A DNA stretch of 64,000 nucleotides from Branchiostoma floridae. Its lineage: Eukaryota; Chordata; Leptocardii; Amphioxiformes; Branchiostomatidae. The translations under genes and the position numbers were made by a program. This document shows positions 35,190 through 47,077 of the stretch, piece by piece (positions within the stretch are counted from its first letter, which is position 1; every line of letters starts with the position of its first letter). The DNA lies in NCBI RefSeq assembly GCF_000003815.2, contig NC_049986.1, forward strand, positions 3,584,575 to 3,648,574. Reading direction: 5' to 3'. Below the pieces are notes generated by a model. The model made no database searches. It saw only the letters and a program-made list of their open reading frames with translations, and was not told the DNA's origin.

Positions 35190-35373
35190 ATGTCAACGTT
35201 GCCCTGGGGAAGACTGCGTTCCAAACAAGCACCTATAAAAAAGGGGTTGCCGATCTTGCTGTGGACGGGAACACTGATACAAATTACTGCGATGGTTGCT
35301 GTACACACACTCTCCCTGAAAAGGCGAATCCCAGTTGGTGGGTGGATCTTGGCCATTCGTACATGGTGGACAG
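35190..35373 (+). CDS. Lectin gene A, coding exon 9: F-type lectin domain, first half
   Basis: Acceptor ttgccttggacag, phase 1 start (D), then VNVALGKTAFQTSTY, LAVDGNTDTNYCDGCCTHT, NPSWWVDLGHSYMVDR, donor AG/GTATGT in phase 2. This is the start of a fucolectin (F5/8-type C fold): NVALGK, DGN, CTHT and WWVDLG are family signatures. The His of CTHT corresponds to a fucose ligand. The domain is completed by exon 10, 11.5 kb away. Confidence 0.85.
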
Positions 35374-35409
35374 GTATGTGAATTTGTTTTGTTCTGTTCC
35401 ATTCTGTTC

Positions 35410-35812
35410 TGTTCCACCGTTGATGTCCACCTGCCGAGGAATCTGCAATTATTGACATGATTTGGGCTGATACGAAGCAGAGGTTCGCCAGGCCTCCATC
35501 CGGGTGATTTGTAGTGAATCACCAACTCCAGACAGAACTATTTGCTCCATCATACACCGCACCATCGCATGTGTGGTGGGTTCTTTAACGTGGTTAGGGT
35601 ACGAGTGTGGCTCTCCCCAAACACGAGACCTCCATTTAACGTCCTATCTGAGGGAAGGCCCTAGCCGAAGCAAGGTACTCATTTTTAACTTAGTGAAGTG
35701 AGAAAAGACGTGTAAAGCGCCTTTTCCAAGGGCACAAGATCGGTGACATGGCAGGATTCGAACTTGAGACCTCTCGGGTTTGAGCCAAACACGTTATCAC
35801 ACGGTCTCACGC
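35410..35812 (-). mobile_element. tRNA-derived SINE-like element
   Basis: Read on the minus strand from about 35812: 'gtgagaccgtgtgataacg', then 'caagttcgaatcctgcc' (a B-box-like promoter half), then a body with 'cttggaaaaggcgctttaca' and 'gatttgtagtg...' on the plus strand. The same head occurs at 49708-49800 with a clearer A box. Two copies plus pol III-like boxes support a SINE. No poly-A tail was seen. Confidence 0.55.
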
Positions 35813-38279
35813 CTTGCATTCCCAGTACAAGCTCTGGATATTCAGGAGGTAGGCCACCGGACTCGATATGGCGCCACCAGTAGGTGAAACGCGAGTTTTC
35901 GAGTTCCTCCCCCTGAAAGCGGTAACGCAGAGCATAATACAAATAATTCATCGACAACCAGAGTTACAAATTTGTCCACAAAGAGGACATTTTTTAAAAA
36001 CATGTAACGTTAAATTTGGTACATTTGCCCTTTTTTTAAAAATTGCCGACGATTTCCGAAAACGTCCGAATGTTTGAGAGGACGACGAATATCAACATCT
36101 TACTATAACATCAAACTGTATAGAAAAGAAAAAAAAAATGACAGCAATGACCAAAAGAAATATTACCATAGCCCGTTAGCAATCATAACTGTTTCCGTCT
36201 CCAACAGATATAAGTGGACGTCCCTAGGAACATTTCAAAAGTGGTCAGCATTCATTTTACACCAGGTCGGATAGAAAGCGTAGAAAGCATCGAACAATGG
36301 TAACGTTTTTTCAGACATTTCTGTACAACATTTTTTTAGCAAGGTGGGCTACAAATGGCAGTTATGACCCTTTCTTGTTTCTTTTGAAGGCCAGAAAAAC
36401 TGTAAAGCGTCACAAAAACGGCAATTTCTAGTCTTATACGTGGATATTATAACCGTGGCAGCCATCGCACTTGTGGTGGTAACGTTTGTTACCGAATTTG
36501 ACGAGAGGCATAAACCTCGTCACACAGCCTCCAAGATCAGTGGCAGTAGTGATATCACGATATGACTTGATCGGGCATGGGGAGCTGGTTTCACCTGCCG
36601 AACAATCATTCTGTGAACTGAATATTTTTAATTCTTGGCTACTATCTGAATTCTTCTTGTCTTCTCAGGCGACAGCCGTTTTTAGGGGGTAAAATCCCAC
36701 CCGTGGCTGTAATAATCTTCTAAGCCATCAACCAATACGTATGTATGTTGTGGTGCATCTTTTGGAAAAAAATGACAGGGGTTGTGAAAAAATGATGGGA
36801 GCAGTGATGTTGTCTATAATTTGCTCCATATCAAGTCGTAAAGAATGGCGACAGCATTTTTTACATGTCATGCAATGAGAACGAGTCGGCCGTATATCCA
36901 ACTTGCAGTGCAGTCAAGATATTTCATTTGCCTCATTTCCATAGAGGATGTCATTACATGTAGCTAAAGAAAAGGAAGAGCATATGTCATTTTTAGCCGA
37001 CTCCGTCAGCCTTTTTCACGGAATGCACCCGTCTGCTGTAACTTCCGAACGTGACGTCAGGGACACACTAGCATAGGGTCGGTAATGCCAGATAACTTGT
37101 GTCGCCCCCCGTCTCTGTTCAGCGATGGAAGGTGGGCGCGGATGTACACAGCCTCCGCCACTCCTCTTCAATAAAATGTTCCCTCACAGGATATTCCCTG
37201 AGTATTCATAATTAATAAAATCACAACAAAAATAATAAGAACCTGAGACAGTAATTTTGGAGTCACATAATGATGATCCTGTGTTAGGTACGCTTGTAAA
37301 GATTACTATGTTAACCGCTAATTGCCATTTAACCTTAAAAACATGAATACTTGATATATATTTACCATTTAACTCAACTATCCATAAAACACCAAAGTTT
37401 TAATCATCCTTGTATTAAGTATATTCTGTGTGATCTTAAAATCTTGTTACCATCTTTGCTTCATCGACCACAATGGCTACTATATGTAGGTTGTGTACAG
37501 AGTGTTTTTACTAGGAAATTTAAGGCTCACATCAGTTCAAAGGGTTTCATATCAATTATGATGGTTTTCATGGTAAAAAAAAGCTGTCCGTTACACTGTG
37601 TTGCATGTTTGCATTTCAGTCAATTACATCGCAGTTACGTCCAGCACCTTTACCTCATATAAACATATTATAAAATGTATTATATAATAGTCATCCGTTA
37701 AGGGGGGGGGATTTGATATTTCAAACGAGCAATTTAGTTGTATGGGCCATTGACATGAGACACCAATGTTGAGGAGAACGTAAGAATGACGTCACAAATA
37801 TACACCTTCCTGACATACGTTTGCCTATATCGTGTCCTTATGAGATCTTTATTTTTTTTCAAATACGCAGTACCTCAATTTTTCAGGCATAGTTGGCCGT
37901 ATTTTGTGCAGGCCTAGGTACATAAAACATTCACTAAGGGAGCAGTTGCACGAACTTGATATCAAGTCCGTATGAGTTCCTTACTGACATTCTTCATACG
38001 CAGTCGTACGCACAATGCGTACCTTATATGCATTTCGATCGCGTTGTGTTAGTTTTAAGTAAGCAGGCGATACGCACAGTACGGCCCAGAGGGCGAACAC
38101 AAAACGATTGAGATGCGTATGACGTGCGTATTGTGTGTAAGAGTGCGCATGAAATGGCAACACGGACCTCATACGGACTTCATACATACGCTCGTGTGAC
38201 TACTCCCAAAACGATTGAGATGCATATGAGGTGAGCATCGTGCGTACTACTGTTTGTTAAAGAAATGACAGTGGTCAAC

Positions 38280-38538
38280 TCAAATCGAATTAGGATACGT
38301 GTTGTCGGGCCTTATCCCCAGCGCACGCCCCGCCTGTTCTGAGCGGAAGCTAAATCGTGTGAGCCGCACGGGATCGTCAGGGTTGCCCACCCGGAGGGTC
38401 TTATCTGACCACACGGGGGCATCCTTAAGCTCCCAACTGCAGTAGCACAGGAGAACCGCTAGGGTCGCTTTCATCGTGAGGAAGGCGATGTCCTGCCCAG
38501 CACAGTGGTGGCTGTCAAAGTCATAGGCCTCCGTCCAA
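38280..38538 (-). pseudogene. CYP74-clan P450, C-terminal (heme-binding) exon
   Basis: From acceptor ttttctctctaag: WTEAYDFDSHHCAGQDIAFL, then TMKATLAVLLCY, to a stop at 38280. The HHCAGQD segment is the heme-thiolate Cys loop in the short form typical of the CYP74 clan (compare 'CAGKD' in plant allene oxide synthases). The exon itself is intact. It lies downstream, on the same strand, of the 44760-45725 exon, which carries two lesions, so both are treated as parts of one damaged gene. An exon for the region between ExxR and the Cys loop was not found; it may be in the gap or displaced by the LINE. Confidence 0.65.
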
Positions 38539-39205
38539 CTTAGAGAGAAAACAAATATATGGGCTGGTGATGTTACATGAATCATATTTTAATGACAGAA
38601 AGTTTAGGTCATAGGTCAATGGAAGAGCCTACTTATTCATGGCGGGGTGTTGTTTTTGGTCTATCTATTTGCGTTTTCGCAACAGTAACGTTATACATAT
38701 GTATTTTCCCTAGCCTATTCTAAACAACATAGGTTGACAGAAAATGATCAATGGACACAGTTAAAAGCTTACATGCATTATCAATGACCTACAATGAAAC
38801 AAGAGTTCAGAGACCTCCTACTTGCATAAAGTATTCAGTTTATTTGTACATTTCTTGTTTTATCTCGTCTCATTGATTATGCAAATATGGTAAGCGTAAA
38901 TCTATCTCTTCAATGAAGGTCTTCTCTACCAACAAAGAATACATTGTACATTTGAAAGTCCGTCCCTTTGGCAGAATTCCATCTTATAATGGATCATGCA
39001 AATTACTATCACATCTACATCTCAATCTATGCATGGTAATGTTTAAGTTACACACACATAAAAAAACTACCATTTACCAAGAAATTACGGCATGTTGACA
39101 TTAACTTTGCAAACCCTATGTTTCAAAACGCCATGATCTTCCTCCCTAACATCTGCTTGAATATTAGTACCTTCCACGAGGGAGGAAAAGATGCTTCTTC
39201 TGTCT

Positions 39206-39367
39206 AGTCTCCAAGCAGACCCTTCGGTGCCTTAGAAATAGTATCAAAGCTGGCAAAGGAGTATAGCCGGCCAAAGGGAGATAGCCGGCTAAGGGAGTCA
39301 AACAGGCACCGGTGCCTTGCCAGCTTTGATACTATTTCTAAGGCAACGTAGGGTCTGCTTGGAGACT
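39206..39367. repeat. Foldback element (162 bp)
   Basis: agtctccaagcagaccc at the left and the complementary gggtctgcttggagact at the right, with arms of about 50 bp containing ctttgatactatttctaagg. The loop has tandem 'atagccggc'. This type of hairpin is non-coding. Confidence 0.75.
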
Positions 39368-40316
39368 ACTTCTGTTCTCCTTGTTCGTCTTCACCAACAA
39401 ATCGATTCCACCGGAAACGGTCCGGATCCGGAAACACGGATCCATTACGCTGGGCCCAGAAGCAACTTCCAAGCAGTTGCTCCCCCTTGCGGATTATAGC
39501 AACTCATATACAGATTTCATCCATGTTGTTTGTGAACTGAACTGTGACTGAATTCAAAACAATCCACTTTGGAGGTCACATTGGATGATTTCATCCTATG
39601 CCTGGTTGCGTTTCAGCGGGGTTGCTTGCTCGACCGGTATAACCGCCTTTCTGCACAGTACATTGAATGGGGATGCAGGCACGCCATGACACGACTAGAT
39701 TCTCAAACACAACTCGCATCTCATCACCATACTCAAGCGTTGTTTCATGCACTTCAGGCCAAGTTCGTTTCATGATCTTGAGTAAAGACATTACGTCCTG
39801 TCTTTAGGTCTGTGTACTAGCCTGACCAAAATCGCGCCCCTAGCGGCTTGCCCTACAATTGTCGCCGCCCTAGGAGGTGGTCATTAACCCCAGCCAGCGA
39901 GAGATTGTGTAAACACAATGGCTAGTCTGTGTACGACTTTGGAGCTCTCCAGCCCTGTCTGAATGCTATGATGTAAATAGTGGTCACTGTACTGTGCCTT
40001 TATTGTGATTCCATGCAGCTAGATATGTGTGGGGTCGGAACGAAGCAGCCATTGTACCAACATATTTGGCATCAAAGAGATTAAATGTACTTGTAGTACT
40101 GCTGTTAAAATTATTCAAAACAATTATACATGTGGGCATTTTCTACTAAAACATAGCGACTATAACAAAAAGATAAATTTTCAGTAATATTTCCGGCTGA
40201 TTATCGTACCATTACATGTACAGTCAAACTTTCCAGGAGTGTGTAGCTGTACTTGCATGTTTATTTGAATCTGTTTACGCCAAGGAAACTTACGGTCTTT
40301 GGGAGTACGCCATACA

Positions 40317-41275
40317 TTAACCCTATTCAGACCGGGCTTTTTTGGTCATCCCTGGACCGGGGGGGGGCTTTTGAGGCCCTCCACTTCTAAGTCCTATAAC
40401 TCTAACACGACGTGCCGTAGGGCCACCAAATTTTTAGGACATGATGTCGACATAATATCTGACAAGTATGTGACGTTTGCCGTTACGCTGACGTAAGATG
40501 ACGTATTTATGACGTCATCAATTTGATTATATTGGCCGGACCCATGAAAAAAGGGTTTTTCTCAGAAAACTTCAAGATATGCTACAAAAATGTAACAACA
40601 AGTGCAGATAACAGAATAATAATGTTTATTACGACTTTTGTTACCAATAGCAACATCAATGATGTGAAAATGACGTCACAAAATGACGTCATGCACATCT
40701 AAGATACGAGTTGGACTCCGATCCGCCATATTATATCCACCACCTTGAATTTTTAAAAATCCTTTTTTTGCAACAAATAATCACAAAGGGCAATGGAAAT
40801 AGACTAAATTCATTCATTGAGATGGTTTTTGATGAAAAAATACCAGGTAGTTACAAATTCTAAGGGATAATTAGCTTGTTATTCTTGATCTGGCCATACG
40901 GTCCGCCATCTTGGATTTTGGGCTGATGAAGTCATCAAATTAGCATAATTCATGCATATAGAATTATGAAAGATATGCTAAATAATATAATATTTTATTT
41001 ATGTTACAAAAAAGCAGTAATATAACAAATAAATGTGAAAAATACATTGTTAGAACCAAAAATAGTGATTTTTTGCAAAACAGCCTGTCAACAAACGGTT
41101 GCCATGGCAACACGAAAAAATGGAAATTTCTCAAAGTTCGCAAAAGTGTTGCCAACAATATTTTAGGAAAACTCACCAAATTTGCTGCCTCTAGCGTAAG
41201 CCGTTCTGGCGTTATAGGACATCAAAGTTACCGCAGGCCTCAAAAGCCCCCCCCCCCCCGTCTGAATAGGGTTAA
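40317..41275. mobile_element. TTAA-flanked MITE, copy 3 (full length)
   Basis: Same family as 29503-30458: TTAA-CCCTATTCAGACCGGG, G-run, internal TGACGTCA sites (near 40510, 40672, 40684), C-run, complement and TTAA; 959 bp. Inserted in gene A intron 9, between the two P450 parts. Confidence 0.88.
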
Positions 41276-41867
41276 ACAAGTGCTTTCGAAAAAAGCTGGC
41301 CTTCGCTAATTCGAATTTGTTCATTAAATCGTACTGAATACATTTAAACTAAATATGAGTTTAAAACAAACAGTTATATCAAACCATTTGTATTACTGCT
41401 ACTGCTACAGCACTGTACTAGTAGCTGTTCCCTTATTTCTGTATAGTCAAAATGTATGTCAATCATGACATTGACGATAAACAGAGAAGACATAGACATT
41501 AAGTTAACACTTATTGAATCTGAGTCCGACCGACACCTGCTCCGAAATCAGCCGCTAGTTGACTTGCCGTTCTCGGAACGCCGAATGACCAACGTCAATG
41601 CTTGTCCCTCGGGAGTCAAAGCATTCGACATCGTACGTCTGAGTCAAAACTGACAGACATTTGCTTGCTTCTCTTGTCTTTTATACAGTTAGAATTGTCT
41701 GAACACGAAGTCAGCGCCGCCACTTTTCTTTGTTCCTCGATCTGACTTTTCTGAGCTTGGGTCACAGCGCGAGTCTCCGGTAACCATCGAATAGACAAAT
41801 TGTGTAAATACCGCTAGTTGCCGGCAAAATTAGACGTTCAATTACTACTGATCACAAGTTCATAATT

Positions 41868-43965
41868 AATTTGTGGATGAAATTAATAAATGGGGGAGTA
41901 AGTAGTAAAATGGTTAAACTAGTTCAATCACTATATTCCGAAGTAAAATCCTGTGTCAGACTGAAGAGTGAGATGAGTGAGGTATTTACATGTAATAGAG
42001 GGGTAAGACAGGGGTGTATATTATCCCCCTTCTTACTTGTCTTCTTTTTAAGTGACTTAGATGATTATTTGACACAAAGTGGTTGTAGAGGTATACAAGT
42101 GGATGATGTTGAAATTTTAAGCTTAATGTTTGCGGATGACCTAGCCTTGTGTGCCGACTCAATAGTAGGTCTGCAAAGGGTCCTTAATGCACTTAACAAA
42201 TATTGTGAAAAATGGCAGATGACAGTAAATTTAGTGAAGACGAAAGTGATAGTTTTTCGGAATGGAGGTAAGTTAAGGCGGTCGGAGAGATAGTTTTATG
42301 GTGGAAAGAAAGTTGAAGTTGTAAGCATTTACAAGTACCTAGGTAAAACCATCTCTTCTAGGGGAAACTGGTATAGGGCTCAGGACACTCTTGCATCTCA
42401 GGCATCTAAAGCAATTTTCATACTCAAGAAGAGGATTCACTAGTTTGGTGTATTATCCCCAGAGTTAGTCTTTAAATTGTTTGATACTATGATTTTGCCT
42501 ATTATGATGTACGGGTGCGAAATTTGGGGGTTCCATCCGCGTAAACAACTAGAAATAGTACACAATAAATTTTGTAAGTATTACCTAGGAGTCAGACATA
42601 ACGCATAAAATAAAGCAGTTAGAGGAGAATTAGGGAGACATCCTCTTTATGTACAGAGACAAATTAGAATAATCAAATTTTGGGTAAAAGTGTTAGAGAT
42701 GAATGAGAACAGGTATTCAAGGAAATGCTACAAATTACTTTACGAGCTTGACCAGGTGGACAGGAAGTCCTGGTTAAGCGAGGTAAAGCAGCTGCTGTTT
42801 TCCCATGGTCTGCAAGAAGTATGGTATGGCCAAGGGGTAAGTAATAAAGAAGTATTTTTTGAGGTCTTTAAAAAAAGGTCTAAACTNNNNNNNNNNNNNN
42901 NNNNNNNNNNNNNNNNNNNNNNNNNNNNNNNNNNNNNNNNNNNNNNNNNNNNNNNNNNNNNNNNNNNNNNNNNNNNNNNNNNNNNNNNNNNNNNNNNNNN
43001 NNNNNNNNNNNNNNNNNNNNNNNAGCTGAGATGTGCATCACACGGAGCTAAGTATAGAAACAGGTAGACATACAAATGTGGACAGACAAGATAGATCATG
43101 TCCTCTCTGTTTAGAAGGTGTCATTGAAAGCGAGTATCACTTTGTAATGGAATGCCCATTTTTACACAGTTTAAGAACACAACACCTGCCAAAATACTAC
43201 GCCACACGACCGGACCCACACAAGTTCAAGGAATTAATGTCAGGCCCTACTACAACATTAATAAGACAGTTAGGAAAGTTTATTTACAATGCCTTCAATT
43301 TAAGAAACAAACATATCAATGTCCATCCGATCTGTCTGTCGTCCTTGTCCGCTTAACCTTTGTCCTCCATATGTTTGATTGATGATTTATTTTGTGCTGA
43401 TGTGCAATTATCTTAATTTGATATAACTGATTATGAGGACTAACCCTCACAGGGTTTTTGTTTCTTCTGATTTATTTATTCATTTGAAAATTGTTATTTG
43501 TTCCTCATAAGCTCATGTCCTTGTTAAGTTTTATGATTTCTCTTTGTTCATGAACCTTTGTCCTCCTTATGTTTGACTGATGATTTGTTTTGTGTTGATG
43601 TGCAATTATTTTAATTTGATATAACTAATTGTGAGGACTAACCCTTACATGGTTTTTGTTTCTTCTGATTTAGTTATTCATTTGAAAAATTGTTATTTGT
43701 TCCACATAAGCTCATGTCCTTGTTAAGTTTTATGATTTCTCTTTTGTTCATGAAGTTTAATATAACTATGGTTTTGGTTCTGCCATTATATTGATCATAT
43801 TTTCATTTTATTTGACTGATGTACAATTGGCCTTTGTTTTATTGATTTCATTTGTAACTTGTGTCTAGTTATTTATGATTTCATTGTTTTGTTGAGTGTA
43901 TATCTATGTTACATTGCTGTGGCCCATTGGTGGCAGAGAGCAAATAAAGATCACAATGAATCATT
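41868..43965 (+). mobile_element. 5'-truncated, degenerate non-LTR retrotransposon (LINE)
   Basis: Reverse-transcriptase motifs are in order: GVRQGCILSPFLL (about 42000), SLMFADDLALCAD (about 42125) and KTKVIVFRNGGK. After the gap comes a C-terminal CCHC-like cluster, CPLCLEGVIESEYHFVMECP (about 43100). In-frame stops near 42288, 42440 and 42606 show it is dead. The 3' UTR contains a 198 bp tandem duplication (43355-43552 and 43553-43752) and ends near 'caaataaagatcacaatgaa'. The clade is CR1/L2-like by general pattern only. Confidence 0.8.
42887..43023. other. Assembly gap inside the LINE
   Basis: A run of N. The flanking frames belong to the same LINE, so the gap probably hides only LINE sequence. 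Confidence 0.95.
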
Positions 43966-44759
43966 TCTAAGCATCAAAACGCTACAAAAACTTTCATTTA
44001 TTCACGAAGGCCAAAGGACCTAAAGTGGTTTGATTTGTCTGCATGCGCCATTATGCCGAGATGGTCACATCGAAATAAAATTTTCTCAACGTAGGCTTAT
44101 TTCTTTGACAAAAATCCAACTTAGTCTGGTTCTCAGATAGATAATGTTCATATTTAATTGATTTTAATCGTTTTTATACCAAATCACTGTATTTAATGCT
44201 ATACATCAAAATTCTTGTTGCGACATTTTACCTTGGTAAAAATGGAGTCGTCCACTGACCCCTATTGACCTTGTCTATCTGCTGCTTCGGCGCAAATACG
44301 ATTCCGATATTTTTGGCCCGCGGAATACGAAAATTAGACCAGCGTACATGGATTTCAAGAACCTGTAACATCAGATACATGAACGGACTGGCATTGTAAC
44401 GTTGTTATGCTCTAAACTTGTCCAATGTTTCTCGACCCCCTAATAGCATAGACGACTTTCACACTTCCCATAATACACTGCGACAGGGTTCCGGATATGG
44501 ATGTTGAATGGGATGTTACCACCGTTGCCCAGGGTGCGAAACCAGGGTGAAAACAGCTAAAACCTTCAGTACGACGGTGGCAAAGCATATTAACTAATCT
44601 GCAGGGTACATGTACAATATCTCGCTAGCTCGGTATGGCATGGTCGACCCGGACGGAAGGAAGGACAGAAATCTAATGTCCGTCTGAGTGCCTTCGCAAC
44701 CTCAAGGTTGCGAAGGCAATAAATTGTTCAGAGGCATGGATATATAGTCACTAACTAAC
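43966..44759. other. No gene; perfect short hairpin at about 44690-44719
   Basis: gccttcgcaacct is followed by ca and then its exact complement, a 13 bp stem with a two-base loop. Nothing else recognisable precedes the P450 exon donor at 44759. Confidence 0.4.
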
Positions 44760-45725
44760 CTGGATGTTTTCTTTTTCTGGCGAAATGATAAAATCCTTTC
44801 TTGCCAGACCCCAGAGGTTGAAGACGGGTGGGTGAAGCCGCAAGACCTCCAGTAGGAAGCTTTCAAGGGTCTTCATTTCACCGAGACGCCTCCGTGTTTC
44901 TCTAGGACTTGGAGGGTGGTTTGAATGATCTCATTTTTCTCTGCGTCGCTGAGGGTGTGTAGACGGGCGACAGATGAGACAATAGCGGCTCTCTCGGCGG
45001 CGATACCGTTGAAGATTGTTCCGCACAGAATGGTGAAGATACCTTCTTCCGCCTCCACACCGTGGGTGTCACAAAGTTGGACGAGCTCTTAGTACTTGGG
45101 CGCTTCTTCGATGGCTTTCCACATCACGGGGATGGCCTCTATTGCCAGTCTGCGTTTCCTTGCCATGGAGGGCATTGGAATCCAGGTCTTGAAGTCATTC
45201 AGGAGTCCGTTCAGCCATGTGCGGCACAGTTGCCCGTCGACTTTCCTCCCAAACAAGGCTTCAGTCAGGGCCTCAGAGAAAAAGTGGAAAACCCTGTCTT
45301 CAAAGTCCGGGACCTCATCGAGTCGGGACCACTCCCCAAAGTGCGCCTTTATTTGTTTAAAGAGAACAGAGGGAAGAGCCTTCTGACCCTGTTTGTAAGC
45401 GTCGATCAGGAGAGCCTTCTTCTGACGATGTTCTTCGCCGTTGAGAAACATAGAAGGACAGTGTCCCCTCATCACGTCTTTGCTTGTGCCGAGGTACCCA
45501 AAGTAAAACGGCTCCTTTTCGTACATCTCCGGGTTGAAAACGTACTGAATGGTGTCTCGGTTCAGCAGTACTACTGCAGGCACACCGTTGTTCGTACGGA
45601 ACGCAGTGGGGTACTCATCTTCAGACTTCAGCATGTGAGGCCCGTACACCAACCCCTTTATCAAACCAAAGGTGTCGCTCCAGACTCCTCCCATGTTTTT
45701 GTTGACAGGAAACTGTGTCTCAGAT
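44760..45725 (-). pseudogene. CYP74-clan P450, N-terminal/central exon with two lesions
   Basis: From acceptor gatttaacag (exon start 45725) to donor CAG/GTTAGT. Recognisable blocks: YPTAFRTNNGVPAVVLLNRD, YLGTSKDVMRGHCPSMFLNG and EEHRQKKALLIDAY (as in plant allene oxide synthase / hydroperoxide lyase), an I-helix GTIFNGIAAERA, and the K-helix ExxR in FLLEVLRLHPPVFNLWGLAR. CYP74-clan enzymes rearrange fatty-acid hydroperoxides; lancelets are known to have such P450s (CYP440). Lesions: an in-frame TAA after EEAPKY (about 45089-45091), and a one-base shift after GGVSVK (about 44872) that moves the ExxR block into another frame. Both fall inside otherwise continuous homology, so this is a pseudogene unless they are assembly errors. 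Confidence 0.72.
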
Positions 45726-46129
45726 CTGTTAAATCCTAGGTGTCTCCACACAAGCTGTGTCTTCGAACAGAAATGTAAGAGCGTCTGTGAAGTCGTGGTT
45801 GGTTGTCTCAAGGGGCGTAGGCTTTCCAAGTAAAGGTGGCGCCTGGGGCGCAGAGTTAATTACCTGCATGAAAAATTCAGGTATTGATTCTGGTAGGGAT
45901 CTTTGTGATTACGGGCCGATATCTTTAGAACCTCTGGATGGATTGCGATCACGTTTGCTATGGAGGTAGATATTTTTAGCTATTGTGCTATAGCGTGCAT
46001 TAGAAGCTTGCTGCAGTTTTGTGATTTGTTTTTAAAACAAAATATTTACACCCCTTTTTGACAGGAGTAGAGTGGTCCTAGTTGATCTGGTAAAGTAGTA
46101 CAGCAACCCAGCTGCGGCAATTAGTCATC

Positions 46130-46260
46130 CCTGTCACCACTGTGCGGGGTAAATCACTATATACACATTAGGGATATGAAGCAGATCTACAACTAGCAGA
46201 AAGACCACCCCTGTCACTTCTGTATGGAATGAACCATTATATACACATTAGGGATATGTG
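46130..46260. repeat. Two diverged direct repeats
   Basis: The motif 'atatacacattagggatatg' with its upstream 'cctgtcac..ctgt' occurs at about 46130-46178 and 46212-46260. Function unknown. Confidence 0.6.
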
Positions 46261-46770
46261 CCAGGTGCAGGTGTAAGAATAGGAAATAAAAATGAAATGG
46301 TGAGGTCACTAGAAAGGTCTAGTTTTGGATCTCACCAGTTACCATCGGTAGATATATAAGAACAATCATTATGATAGAATTCAGGGAAATGCCAAACCAT
46401 ATTAACCCCACAACACTGCATACGCACCATCACAAAACAAAATTTTCATGCAGGTTTGAGTTTTTAGACTGTTGTTGTATCCTCCGTGTCGAGGAGACAC
46501 ATGCATTTTGAAAATACATATCTCGTCTAATGAGTCTTCTCCACATTTAAAAATGCCCTCGCTCATTGGATGACTTATCGTATTGTTCAGATGGCAGCTA
46601 GAGGTACTATTTCTAAGCAATGAGATACCAGAGAGGCTTATATTACCCTTGGATTCATTTGCCCTGTTTGTTTTTCTAGTGAAGACTACATTACATACAT
46701 ATTACATACATATTACGTTTTACATAATGGCCAAGAACGTTCATACGAATATAAAGTAAAACTTAGTTGT

Positions 46771-46860
46771 CATTACCTTGTTTTTAAAAACTACAGAGTG
46801 GTCATCTTCAACCGCCATTGCCTTGTTTTTAATATCTACAGAGTGGTCATCTTCAACCGC
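46771..46860 (+). repeat. 45 bp tandem duplication covering the exon 10 splice acceptor
   Basis: Copies 46771-46815 and 46816-46860 differ at three positions. Each contains ctacag followed by agtggtcatcttcaaccgc, so each offers a 3' splice site. The distance is 45 bases with no stop, so both acceptors keep the frame. Confidence 0.9.
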
Positions 46861-47077
46861 CGGGGCAGTTTTTGGATACGACTCAACCCTTTCAACATCC
46901 ACATCGGGGATTCCACGATGGTCAGTCAGAACCCCAAGTGTGGCGGTGACCATTATATCAACGTGAAGCAACGGTCCATTTCCGTCTCGTGTCAGGGGAT
47001 GAAGGGTCGGTATGTGGGCGTCCGTCTTCCCGGACCCTCCCGAATACTGACCCTGTGTGAAGTCCTGATAACTTTGG
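46842..47077 (+). CDS. Lectin gene A, coding exon 10: F-type lectin domain, second half
   Basis: Joins exon 9 in phase 2 to restore VDR-VVIFNRRGSFWIRLNPF, and continues IHIGDSTMVSQNPKCGGDHY, ISVSCQGMKGRYVGVRLPG and LTLCEVLI; donor G/GTAAGT, phase 1. The overall pattern (VxIxNRxxxxxRLxxxxIxVG, CxGxxGRYVxVxLPG, LxLCEVxV) is a fucolectin. The usual NRxDCCxxRL loop reads NRRGSFWIRL: both arginines are kept, but the Asp and the adjacent Cys pair are lost. If the upstream acceptor of the 45 bp duplication is used, the exon begins at 46797 and adds 15 residues to this loop. Confidence 0.85.

Larger units (their letters stand above)
35374..46841 (+). other. Intron 9 of gene A (11.5 kb) with nested antisense P450 and repeats
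   Basis: This intron divides the F-type lectin domain. It contains a SINE-like element (about 35410-35812), a foldback (39206-39367), a TTAA MITE (40317-41275), a truncated LINE (about 41868-43965) and, on the opposite strand, CYP74-clan P450 exons at 38280-38538 and 44760-45725. The stretches 35813-38279 and 45830-46770 show no further supported gene. Confidence 0.75.

Noticed and set aside
42690-43099. Proteins spanning the N run (also 59834-60386)
   Set aside because: They bridge assembly gaps; the sense frame at 42690 is LINE, the others are artefacts.
45062-45739. 225-codon plus-strand frame
   Set aside because: Shadow of the P450 exon on the opposite strand; no domain of its own.
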